From Salinimonas lutimaris (lineage in GTDB: Bacteria > Pseudomonadota > Gammaproteobacteria > Enterobacterales > Alteromonadaceae): a DNA stretch of 64,000 nt. Positions 18,401-25,359 of the stretch are shown in pieces. How positions within the stretch are numbered: the stretch's first letter is position 1; each line of letters starts with the position of its first letter. Below the pieces are notes generated by a model. It saw nothing but the letters and a program-made list of their open reading frames with translations. It ran no database searches and was not told the origin of the DNA. A program made the position numbers and the translations under genes. Where the stretch lies: positions 3,372,001-3,436,000 of the forward strand of contig NZ_CP036536.1 in the NCBI RefSeq assembly GCF_005222225.1. The letters are read 5' to 3'.

Positions 18401-18595
18401 ATCAATGAGGGCTTCATCGGCGGTATTGCGATGAATAAAAAATGGGAGCTGCGCCTGCGTGACCGGCGCCAGCTCTTCAGCCCCGACCGGCTTGCTGATG
18501 ACTGCCAACGGCAATAAACCTGCAACAGCAATAGCAACAGGTGACCAACAGCAATATTGACGGGCGGCAAGCCTGGGGAACTTTGTTAAGCGCAT
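15461..18595 (-). CDS. TonB-dependent receptor with N-terminal signalling (STN) domain
   Basis: A 1044-residue outer-membrane receptor. A signal peptide spans about residues 1-39. An STN/secretin-like domain follows (about 50-125, IDFAEQAGLTIAFPYNKV), then a plug (about 180-300, LQRVPGVSIDRAEGEG, VSVRGFGPQFNNVLLNGRQ) and a 22-strand-type barrel with a C-terminal aromatic signature (VGFRATY). The pattern resembles the large TonB-Xanth-Caul type receptors. The STN domain would contact the FecR-like protein encoded divergently and so signal substrate binding to the FecI-like sigma factor. A CYFC pair (C616, C619) lies in a predicted extracellular loop. A Fur-box-like site is 20 bases upstream of the start. 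Substrate unknown. Confidence 0.9.
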   Translation of the reverse strand: MRLTKFPRLAARQYCCWSPVAIAVAGLLPLAVISKPVGAEELAPVTQAQLPFFIHRNTADEALIDFAEQAGLTIAFPYNKVRHTITNPVEGALTIRQAMSGLLKGTGLSARFDEHNNITILVDEAPAQSESMLARWFRELTAAQDELLTVPLRDNQDRVEYIEVKGLRARTTQSVSIKRDAEYVLETVQSLEMGKFPDQNLAEALQRVPGVSIDRAEGEGQFVSVRGFGPQFNNVLLNGRQMATDTLGRQFSFDTLAPEMVNAVTVHKQGQAGLPGGGVGATINIQTAKPLALRGLRVAGSVKMQYDSNAGQYTPQGSLLFSDTFNHDTMGLLVSLSYYARDARIDEAQIDGWVVNTGVPAEQLDKPVDNLYVPRKYDQRVRFETRRRQGATVVYQYRPAEDLALTLDYLGTDFSVDSSATSIGHWFTSSNLEDVVTDTNGTAIRFSQRTGHATDFHARSFNRNSVLHSLGANLQWEPADALMLSLDIATSRAQVDDPDGDGDALSLIGYLNQSTFDHTQGNILPAIYGFESANPLQQNAAGELTGVSHYLDPANSRTHVMLKRGWQIEDSIDQAALNVRWVSGSAWLAGISAGLRYSHQQKDNERRDNEYNGLHCYFCGYFDSPQIPLSFQTRFNAGDSFLSSVSGSDTIPHQWLRHDGPQLFSYLEALGNVDLSPVRRGNSYSVSEKVWAGYVNTSLELPLSNWFLSANLGMRAEYTQVSVSAVNEVLSRLVILDQTELGPVFEDTQAEFSQFSYSNWLPAVSLRAAWQENWVVRAGYSRSLTRPTLEQMSPGTRYTTTRQGGDLRAFVGNPQLRPFESDNLDVALEYYYGDSNYLSAGVYRKYVDNFITINSQPVLYASVTDPSTGSNPLNADDQDSAAWFDVARPVNGRTAVVDGLELSAQHLFGKTGWGLQANYSQVDSNAELDKYNVNSKFALTGLSGARNLVLFYEKGALQWRLAWNYREGFLQSLEQPLSTEPTYVSPYKQWDMSASYQVTSQLSIFFEGINLTDEIVHKHGRFANQLLLIQDTGSRFAVGFRATY

Positions 18596-18614
18596 ACAGT
18601 TAGCATGACTACCT

Positions 18615-18633
18615 GATTTTTATCATTATTATT
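18615..18633 (-). promoter_or_regulatory. Fur-box-like site upstream of the TonB receptor
   Basis: On the minus strand the 19 bases AATAATAATGATAAAAATC match the Fur consensus GATAATGATAATCATTATC at 13 of 19 positions by hand count. It lies 20 bases before the receptor start, where it would cover the promoter or leader. Binding is inferred. Confidence 0.5.
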
Positions 18634-18854
18634 GACTGAGCCAGGCGTTGTTTGAATGAGTTGTATCACTCACGTGAATCACATCCTTTAAAGTGGCCAC
18701 GCAAAGCCACACACTGGCAGACCAGCGTTGTTAGGCTATCATAAGTTACAAAGTATCAGTTACACTTAATTAACAACACCCGTGATTTTCTTTTTTCACT
18801 TATTTACTGGCCCGGTAGTGGGGTTTTCCCGCTGGCGCTCGTCTTTTAAATAAC

Positions 18855-18873
18855 AACAAAAATAATCATTATG
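18855..18873 (+). promoter_or_regulatory. Fur-box-like site overlapping the sigma factor start
   Basis: AACAAAAATAATCATTATG matches the 19-base Fur consensus at 14 of 19 positions by hand count, with a nearly perfect right half AATCATTAT. It overlaps the ATG of the FecI-like gene at 18871. Together with the site at 18615 it suggests iron-dependent repression of both divergent units. The rest of the 275-base spacer holds no other feature I can support. Confidence 0.55.
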
Positions 18874-19425
18874 CCCGTGAACTCAACAATCCATGATGCC
18901 TATATGGCAGCGCGTAGCGGAATGGCAAGAATGCTGACCCGCCTGGTGCCGCCCAAAGAAGTGGACGACATTTTACAGGACACTTACGTACGCTTATGTC
19001 AGGCCAAAAGCACTGAGCATATTCGTGAGCCGCGTTCATTTTTGTACCGGACTGCCCGTAACCTGGCGTTTGACCACTTAAAACGGGCAGAAGTACGTTT
19101 GGTAGACACCGAAGCCGATGCCGAAACCGGGCATCAGCACTCGCTGGCTTATGATCATGATCAACCATGGGAGCAGTCTGCCACCCAGGAAGAGTTTGGC
19201 CATTTCTGCGATGCGGTAAAAGCTCTTCCGCCGCAGTGTCGACGGGCGTTTGTTTTAAAAAAGGTATATGGCTATTCCATTAAGGAAATCGCCGCCGAGT
19301 TGTCAATAAGTGATAAAACCGTGGAAAAACACATTGCGCAGGGCATTAAGCGCTGCACGTTATACATGCGTAATATCAACGCACAGAGCGATGATTGCAC
19401 AGCCACAGGAGGTCAACATGAGTAA
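18871..19425 (+). CDS. ECF RNA polymerase sigma factor, FecI-like
   Basis: A 184-residue sigma-70 family factor with only regions 2 and 4. Region 2 is at about 20-80 (VDDILQDTYVRLCQ, RSFLYRTARNLAFDHLKR) and region 4 at about 118-165 (LPPQCRRAFVLKKVYGYSIKEIAAELSIS, KTVEKHI). It would direct RNA polymerase to the divergent TonB receptor promoter when released or activated by the FecR-like protein encoded next, whose ATG overlaps its last eight bases. The Fur-like box over its start codon suggests iron control. No clear Shine-Dalgarno sequence precedes the ATG. Confidence 0.9.
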   Translation: MPVNSTIHDAYMAARSGMARMLTRLVPPKEVDDILQDTYVRLCQAKSTEHIREPRSFLYRTARNLAFDHLKRAEVRLVDTEADAETGHQHSLAYDHDQPWEQSATQEEFGHFCDAVKALPPQCRRAFVLKKVYGYSIKEIAAELSISDKTVEKHIAQGIKRCTLYMRNINAQSDDCTATGGQHE

Positions 19426-20452
19426 TACCGATAATGTTGTGCCTTTACACAGTGAAGACCAGATAATGGATGATGCCGGTTTGTGGCTGGTACGGCTTGA
19501 TGAGGGCTTATCTGATGCGCAGAAGCAGGAACTGACCAGTTGGCTGCGTCATCGCCGTCATCGCGATGCCTTTTTAGAAATGGCGCAGCTGTGGGATAAA
19601 ATAGACTGTCTGGGACAGCTCAGCGAGTTGTTTCCCGATGTGCCGAATAAATCCCGTCGCCGCACTCCCCTGCTGGCCATGGCTGCGTCGGTGATGCTGA
19701 TGGTGTTCGCTGGCCTGGCAACCTGGCAGCTGTGGCCGGTATCACCGTCAGTATTGCAGGTTCAGCACGTGGGCACCTTCACCAGCGCGGTGGGGCAGCA
19801 GCGAAAAATACCTCTACCTGATGGCAGTCAGCTTTGGCTGAATACTGACTCAATTGCCGATGTGACTTTTACCGGTAATCAGCGTCTGATTCATCTAAGA
19901 CGTGGCGAGTTACACATTGCTGTGGCCAAAGATCGGCAGCGCCCGTTAAGTGTGCTGGCCGGGCAACAGCAAATACAGGCAGTGGGCACCGAATTTAATG
20001 TGGCGCTAAATCAGGATGATATCGAACTAGTCGTCACCGAAGGCAAGGTTAAGGTGGCCAGCGGGGTAAACGGTAAGCAGGGTTTACTAGGTAAGGACAA
20101 GATTACGCTGACCGATGACTCGCTGGCGGTAACGCAGGGATTTAAAGTCCGCTTAAACGCACAGCAAACCAGCACATTACGGCGGATGCGTAGTGACGAA
20201 ATCGAATCGGTACAGGCCTGGCGTAATGGTCAGCTGATATTTCGCGGTGAGCCGCTAGCCATTGTGCTGCATGAAGTCAGCCGGTATACCAGCAAACAGT
20301 TTGTCATTCGTGATACACAATTGGCGCAGGTTCAGGTGGCTGGTTTATTTAATACCCGTGATGTGGACGCGATGCTGGCCTCACTGGCACAGAACTTTGG
20401 TTTGCAATTTACCGAAAAGACGCCGAATCAGGTGGAAGTGACGGCAGGGTAA
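19418..20452 (+). CDS. FecR-family anti-sigma / sigma regulator
   Basis: A 344-residue single-pass inner-membrane regulator. The cytoplasmic N-terminal DUF4880-type domain (about 15-65, GLWLVRLDEGLSDAQKQEL, WLRHRRHRDAFLEM) binds the sigma factor, one TM lies at about 84-106, a periplasmic FecR domain at about 115-215 (GQQRKIPLPDGSQLWLNTDS, VGTEFNV) and an STN-like C-terminal part at about 262-343 that would meet the receptor's signalling domain. ATG 19418 has AGGAGG in front. It completes a receptor-FecR-FecI surface signalling set. Its stop codon lies in the loop of a hairpin. Confidence 0.9.
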   Translation: MSNTDNVVPLHSEDQIMDDAGLWLVRLDEGLSDAQKQELTSWLRHRRHRDAFLEMAQLWDKIDCLGQLSELFPDVPNKSRRRTPLLAMAASVMLMVFAGLATWQLWPVSPSVLQVQHVGTFTSAVGQQRKIPLPDGSQLWLNTDSIADVTFTGNQRLIHLRRGELHIAVAKDRQRPLSVLAGQQQIQAVGTEFNVALNQDDIELVVTEGKVKVASGVNGKQGLLGKDKITLTDDSLAVTQGFKVRLNAQQTSTLRRMRSDEIESVQAWRNGQLIFRGEPLAIVLHEVSRYTSKQFVIRDTQLAQVQVAGLFNTRDVDAMLASLAQNFGLQFTEKTPNQVEVTAG

Positions 20453-20461
20453 CCCTGCCGT
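20441..20461. terminator. Hairpin around the fecR-like stop codon
   Basis: ACGGCAGGG, loop TAA, CCCTGCCGT is a perfect 9-bp stem whose loop is the fecR-like stop codon. No T run follows on either strand. It also lies just past the 3' end of the convergent rnpB, so it may stop or protect either transcript. Confidence 0.45.
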
Positions 20462-20469
20462 CTAAAAGA

Positions 20470-20823
<354 letters not shown>

Positions 20824-20829
20824 CGGCGC

Positions 20830-20858
20830 ATTCTACCTGAGGCCAGTAAAAAAAGCGA
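20830..20858 (-). promoter_or_regulatory. Candidate rnpB promoter
   Basis: On the minus strand TAGAAT (20830-20835) lies seven bases before the rnpB 5' end, with a weak -35 TCGCTT (20853-20858) at 17-base spacing. The -10 placement fits the RNA start; the -35 is poor. Confidence 0.45.
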
Positions 20859-20872
20859 CACGCAATACAAAC

Positions 20873-20904
20873 AAAAACGCACCGTGGTAAGACGGTGCGT
20901 TTTT
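20873..20904. terminator. Bidirectional terminator between yebC-like gene and rnpB
   Basis: AACGCACCGT, loop GGTAAG, ACGGTGCGTT is a perfect 10-bp stem flanked by A5 on the left and T5 on the right. On the minus strand it would end the YebC-family transcript before rnpB. Confidence 0.85.
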
Positions 20905-20918
20905 CAGTTCAGCCCGGA

Positions 20919-20995
20919 GTCGTTCAGGACTTTGTTGAACGTTCAGGACTATTTATTTAGTCGTTCAGGACTAATTTTTTTAGTCGTTCAGGACT
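20919..20995. repeat. Four copies of the yebC-like gene 3' end
   Basis: GTCGTTCAGGACT occurs at 20919-20931, 20960-20972 and 20983-20995, and CGTTCAGGACT at 20940-20950. Spacings between copies are 19, 22 and 23 bases. On the minus strand the first copy encodes the last residues and stop of the YebC-family protein (V-L-N-D-stop), and the others follow downstream of the stop, each again reading AGTCCTGAACG, two of them with GACTAA. Confidence 0.92.
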
Positions 20996-21702
20996 GCGTT
21001 ATGATAAACATCCTGCACGTCATCGCAGTCGTTCAGCATATCCATAAACTTATCAAACATCGGACGATCTTCTTCACTGATCTCTGCCTCTGTCTGCGGA
21101 ATAAAGGTAATTTCCTCGGCATCCAGGGTCAGATCAGGATATGCATCATTCAGGGCGGTTTTGACATTGTTGAATTCGGTGTGCGGCGCATATACCGTGA
21201 TTTTGCCGTCTTCCTGCTCAACTTCAGTCACGTCCACATCTGCTTCCATCAGTACTTCAAGTACCGCGTCTTCATCTTCGCCGGCAAACTGAAATACTGC
21301 CTGATGATCAAACATGTGGCTAACTGCACCTGGCCCACCAATTTTTGAATTGGTTTTGGTAAAGCAGTTACGTACATCAGTAATCGTACGATTTGCGTTA
21401 TCCGTCAGGCAGTCCACAATCACCATGCAGTTACCCGGGCCGAAACCTTCATATCGGGCCGGCTCGTAGTTTTCACCGGCACCACCGGCCGCTTTATCAA
21501 TGGCTTTTTCGATAACGTGCGCAGGCACCTGATCTTTTTTGGCTTTATCCATTAACCGACGCAGTGACAGGTTTGTTTCCGGGTCACTACCGCCATTTTT
21601 TGCGCTTACATAAATTTCTTTTCCGTACTTGGAATAAACTTTTGTTTTCGCGCCGGCCGTTTTAGCCATGGCCGCTTTTCTTACTTCGAATGCTCTTCCC
21701 AT
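20980..21702 (-). CDS. YebC/PmpR family regulator, YeeN-type
   Basis: A 240-residue cytoplasmic protein of the YebC/TACO1 family. Typical parts are [68 protein letters not shown] and the end [18 protein letters not shown]. The start and the [18 protein letters not shown] stretch are closer to E. coli YeeN than to YebC beside ruvC. Members bind DNA as regulators or help translation through polyproline stretches; which applies here is unknown. Its gene end is repeated four times downstream. No ruv genes are nearby. Confidence 0.87.
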   Translation of the reverse strand: MGRAFEVRKAAMAKTAGAKTKVYSKYGKEIYVSAKNGGSDPETNLSLRRLMDKAKKDQVPAHVIEKAIDKAAGGAGENYEPARYEGFGPGNCMVIVDCLTDNANRTITDVRNCFTKTNSKIGGPGAVSHMFDHQAVFQFAGEDEDAVLEVLMEADVDVTEVEQEDGKITVYAPHTEFNNVKTALNDAYPDLTLDAEEITFIPQTEAEISEEDRPMFDKFMDMLNDCDDVQDVYHNAVLND

Positions 21703-21796
21703 TTTCTAATCTCTTGCTTTAGCGTTTTTTCGCGTCTTGGCGCAACAATAACCAACCGCAGAAGTTTACCCACAAACCTGATGTGTGAACAGCGCT

Positions 21797-22900
21797 TTAA
21801 GGTAAGTGTTCGGTGGCCAGATAATCGTGAGACTGCATTTCTTTAAGACGACTCATGCAGCGTTTAAACTCAAAAGACAGTCGTCCTTCGGTGTATAAAT
21901 CTTCCATAGCGACTTCCGCCGACATAATTAGCTTAACATGACGCTCGTAAAATTCGTCAACCATGGCAATAAAGCGCCGGGCGGTGTCGTCATTGTTCTG
22001 CCCCATCTGCTTCACGTTAGCTACCAGTACAGAATGGTAGCAGCGGCTCAGCTCAATATAGTCACTGTGACTACGCGGACCTTCGCAGATTTCCTTGAAT
22101 TCTATCATCAGCACGCCATCGGCGTTACAACAGGTGTTCAAATAACGGTTATTAATCTCTATCTTTTCATTCTGACAGCCTTTTTCCGGTGCCAGCTGAG
22201 TAAAGTAAGTATGCAGATTGTCAGTCGCCTGCGCATCCAGCGGGTAGTGATAAATCTCAGCCTGTTCCAGGGTACGCAAACGATAATCTACACCGCTGTC
22301 TACGTTAATCACTTCGGTGTGCTGTTTAATCAGTTCAATGGCCGGTATAAAGCGGGCTCGCTGCAAGCCATTTTTGTACAAATCATCAGGCACAATATTG
22401 GAGGTGGCAACCAGTGAAATACCATGGCCAAATAACTCCTGCATCAATGTACCCAGAATCATGGCGTCGGTAATATCGGAGACAAAAAACTCATCAAAGC
22501 AAATTATGCGGGTTTCTTTAGCCAGCTTGGCGGCAACGATTTTCAGCGGGTCCGATGCATTGGTCAGCAGTTTAAGCTCATCGTGAACCCGGTGCATAAA
22601 GCGATGAAAGTGCACCCGCATTTTGTTCTCAAACGGCAGGCATTCATAAAAGGTGTCAACCAGATAGGTTTTGCCGCGACCTACTCCGCCGTAAAAGTAC
22701 AGACCGGTCACCGGCGTTCTGGTCTCATCTTTTTTAAACCAGCTTTTCAGCCTGGCGCCTATTCCGGCAGAGGATTCTGCGGGCGTGGCAAGAAGGTCAT
22801 CATACAAACGCTGCAGGGCACGCACTGCATTTTCCTGTGCCGCATCGTGCACAAATTCCGGCTGCTTAAGATCGGCCTGATAGGTTTCCCATGGCGTCAT
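21797..22900 (-). CDS. zapE: Cell division ATPase ZapE (AFG1-like)
   Basis: A 367-residue AFG1-family P-loop ATPase acting at the division site, where E. coli ZapE affects the FtsZ ring. The Walker A motif is GGVGRGKT at about residue 74, Walker B is IICFDEFFV, and sensor region LVATSNIVPDDLYKNGLQRARFIPAI follows. ATG 22900 is chosen since AGGAG lies upstream; a TTG nine bases earlier would be too close to it. Divergent from zapG, another division-related gene, across a spacer with an inverted repeat over the likely promoter. Confidence 0.92.
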   Translation of the reverse strand: MTPWETYQADLKQPEFVHDAAQENAVRALQRLYDDLLATPAESSAGIGARLKSWFKKDETRTPVTGLYFYGGVGRGKTYLVDTFYECLPFENKMRVHFHRFMHRVHDELKLLTNASDPLKIVAAKLAKETRIICFDEFFVSDITDAMILGTLMQELFGHGISLVATSNIVPDDLYKNGLQRARFIPAIELIKQHTEVINVDSGVDYRLRTLEQAEIYHYPLDAQATDNLHTYFTQLAPEKGCQNEKIEINNRYLNTCCNADGVLMIEFKEICEGPRSHSDYIELSRCYHSVLVANVKQMGQNNDDTARRFIAMVDEFYERHVKLIMSAEVAMEDLYTEGRLSFEFKRCMSRLKEMQSHDYLATEHLP

Positions 22901-23074
22901 GAACCTCAATTCTCCTGCAAACTACATTGCTATTGATACATACAGCTGCACCGACCTGCCTGAAAAACATCGCAGCGCACTTAATTTCCTTACAGAACAG
23001 CGTAGAATTGCAGCCCGTAAATGATGTTACGCGTTGAATGAATAAATGCATACCGCGTTAACATTGTATCGGTA

Positions 23075-23118
23075 ATTATACCGCAATCCTGCTGCGCTTA
23101 AAAAGTTCGCAGCAGGAT
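23075..23118 (-). promoter_or_regulatory. Candidate zapE promoter overlapped by an inverted repeat
   Basis: On the minus strand TATAAT occupies 23075-23080. Starting six bases upstream of it is a perfect 11-bp inverted repeat, ATCCTGCTGCG (23086-23096) and CGCAGCAGGAT (23108-23118), with an 11-base loop whose T-rich minus-strand sequence would supply a weak -35. On the plus strand the repeat is followed by T6, so it could also be a terminator. The remainder of the 390-base spacer 22901-23290 holds nothing else recognised. Confidence 0.45.
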
Positions 23119-23290
23119 GATTTTTTACGCTCCTGTGACTAAAGACATCTTGTGTTACGTTTTAGGGGCCTTACAACTATAAATGGCTACGCAAAAGTGT
23201 GATGAACTTGGTATAGTCACAACGTGTATTAAGATATAGCTACAAGCGTTGAATAAGTATCCAGCGCAGCTGAATTTTTCGGAGATCTCA

Positions 23291-23737
23291 ATGGATGTGT
23301 TAATTCCTATTGCCCTGCTTGTTGTCGGTTTAATTATCGGCTTTTTTGTTGCGCGCTTCATGTATGCCAAAGACGGCAACACCAAAGCCGCCAAACAGGC
23401 TGAGCAAAATGTAAAAGAAATCATGGCCCAGCAGGCGGAACATCATCTTCATCAAACCCGTCAGACTGTGGAATCTATTGAAAGCCAGTGTCAGGCACTG
23501 CGCATGCAGGTGGAAGAATATGAAAGTCTGCTAAAACAGGGCACTGATGATGAACAAGACAGTGTGCCTTTTTACGGTGAGCAGGCCTCAACGTATCTGC
23601 GTAACAACCTGAAGAACCGTGAAAAATCCTCTGAGAACAGTGTTCAGGGGTTACAACCCAAAGATTTTGCCAATACCGGTTCCGGCTTGTTTGCCGGTTC
23701 AAATAGCGGTTCTGCCGCAGGCAAGCAGCAAAAATAG
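23291..23737 (+). CDS. zapG: Division/envelope protein ZapG (YhcB, DUF1043)
   Basis: A 148-residue inner-membrane protein with an N-terminal membrane anchor (residues 2-22, DVLIPIALLVVGLIIGFFVARF), a coiled-coil stretch at about 28-85 and a polar tail rich in Ser, Gly and Asn. VPFYGEQASTYLRN is typical of YhcB. The family links cell division with envelope growth in gammaproteobacteria. ATG 23291 has CGGAGAT in front; the frame is open upstream but without a signal. It sits between zapE and degQ, the same neighbourhood as in E. coli. Confidence 0.88.
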   Translation: MDVLIPIALLVVGLIIGFFVARFMYAKDGNTKAAKQAEQNVKEIMAQQAEHHLHQTRQTVESIESQCQALRMQVEEYESLLKQGTDDEQDSVPFYGEQASTYLRNNLKNREKSSENSVQGLQPKDFANTGSGLFAGSNSGSAAGKQQK

Positions 23738-23813
23738 GAACTTTTTGTACTTTTTATGAGTCTGTCTTAAAAAACAGACATTTCGCATTTAACATGAAGG
23801 AGTGTAAGCGAAC

Positions 23814-25181
23814 ATGAAAAAGTCTCTTCGCCAGATAATGGTTGTTTCTGGAGTCGTTGCCAGTACTGTGGGCATGTCTGTCCCGGCACAGGCTGGACTG
23901 CCGTTTTTCTCTGATGATAAAAAACAGGAAGTGCCCTCACTCGCACCGATGCTGGAGGAAGCAACCCCCGCCGTGGTGAGTATTGCGGTTGAAGGAACCC
24001 AGACGGCCCGCCGCGAGGTACCTGAAATGTTCCGGTACTTTTTTGGCGGCCCGCAGGAACAGGTTCAGGAGCGCCCGTTCAGAGGCTTAGGCTCTGGTGT
24101 TATTATTGATGCCGATAAAGGCTATGTGGTGACCAATAACCACGTAGTCGATAACGCCGATGAAATCACGGTTAAACTTAAAGATGGTCGTGAACTGAAA
24201 GCCAAAAAGCTGGGCGCAGATGAGCAAAGCGATATTGCGCTGTTAAAGGTTGAGTCGGACAATTTGACTGCGCTGCCAATTGCTGACTCTGACGAAGCCC
24301 GGGTTGGTGACTATGTGGTGGCCATTGGCAACCCGTTTGGCCTGAATCAAACTGTGACCTCTGGCATTGTCAGTGCACTTGGCCGATCTGGCCTGAATAT
24401 AGGCGGTTATGAGGACTTTATTCAAACCGATGCGGCGATTAACCGGGGTAACTCAGGTGGTGCGCTAATTAACCTGCGCGGAGAGCTTATTGGTATTAAC
24501 ACCGCCATCTTCGGCCCGAACGGCGGCAATGTCGGTATTGGGTTTGCCATCCCTAGTAATATGATGAAAAGCCTGGTAGACCAGATTGCCGAATTTGGCG
24601 AAGTTCGTCGGGGTCTGTTAGGTATTCTGGGCAGCGATGTGGATGCCGGGCTGGCTGATGCGATGAACGTCACCGTCAACAAAGGCGCGTTTGTCAGCGA
24701 AGTGCAGCCCGACACCGCGGCTCACGAAGCTGGCCTGCAGGCAGGTGATATTATTACCGCGGTTAACGGCCGCAATATTCACAGTTTCCGCGAACTGGCT
24801 GCGCGAATTTCCAGTATGGGCGCCGGCGCCGAAGTCGAACTGAGTATCTTGCGCAAAGGCGAAAAGCAAAAAATCAGTGTGACCTTAGATGATGCCAGCG
24901 ACTCACAGGTAACCGCGGCTCAGATTCATCCTGCACTGGAAGGGGCAGAGCTGGCTAACGGTGAAGATGACGACGGTAATCAGGGGGTTGAGGTTATGGA
25001 GCTGGAACGAGGTAGCCCGGCTGCGCGTATTGGCCTGCAACCTGAAGATGTCATCGTCGGTGTAAACCGTCAGCGGGTGAAAACCGTGGCCGAATTCAGA
25101 AGCGCACTGGATGAATCCCGCGAAGTGATTGCTCTGAATATCAAGCGAGGAAATACTACACGCTATCTGGTTATCAGGTAA
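23814..25181 (+). CDS. degQ: Periplasmic serine protease DegQ (Do family)
   Basis: A 455-residue HtrA protease. Signal peptide MKKSLRQIMVVSGVVASTVGMSVPAQA, then a trypsin-like domain with His in TNNHVVDNADE, Asp in SDIALLKVES and Ser in NRGNSGGALINL, followed by two PDZ domains (about 250-340 and 365-450). It degrades or refolds misfolded periplasmic proteins. AAGGAGTGTAAGCGAAC precedes the ATG. A strong terminator follows, so degS downstream has its own start. Length and two PDZ domains fit DegQ; DegP cannot be fully excluded but the degQ-degS pair supports DegQ. Confidence 0.94.
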   Translation: MKKSLRQIMVVSGVVASTVGMSVPAQAGLPFFSDDKKQEVPSLAPMLEEATPAVVSIAVEGTQTARREVPEMFRYFFGGPQEQVQERPFRGLGSGVIIDADKGYVVTNNHVVDNADEITVKLKDGRELKAKKLGADEQSDIALLKVESDNLTALPIADSDEARVGDYVVAIGNPFGLNQTVTSGIVSALGRSGLNIGGYEDFIQTDAAINRGNSGGALINLRGELIGINTAIFGPNGGNVGIGFAIPSNMMKSLVDQIAEFGEVRRGLLGILGSDVDAGLADAMNVTVNKGAFVSEVQPDTAAHEAGLQAGDIITAVNGRNIHSFRELAARISSMGAGAEVELSILRKGEKQKISVTLDDASDSQVTAAQIHPALEGAELANGEDDDGNQGVEVMELERGSPAARIGLQPEDVIVGVNRQRVKTVAEFRSALDESREVIALNIKRGNTTRYLVIR

Positions 25182-25197
25182 GTTAGTGTTTACTATC

Positions 25198-25225
25198 AAA
25201 GCCACTGTCCGCAGTGGCTTTTTTT
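25198..25225 (+). terminator. degQ terminator
   Basis: CCACTG, loop TCCG, CAGTGG with flanking AAAG/CTTTTTTT, 16 bases after the degQ stop: a standard intrinsic terminator. Confidence 0.9.
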
Positions 25226-25359
25226 GTTGAATGACACAGAGTTGCGCTAAACCGGGATAATTTTTTGTAATCTAAATTATCGGTGTTATTCTTTGTTTTA
25301 ATATGAATTTCTGCCTCCCTCCCGGTTGTTCAAGGAGGCGTAATAATAAGTACAATATC

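Noticed and set aside
21938..22417. Plus-strand open frame (159 codons) opposite zapE
   Set aside because: Antisense to conserved zapE and without motif or ribosome site.
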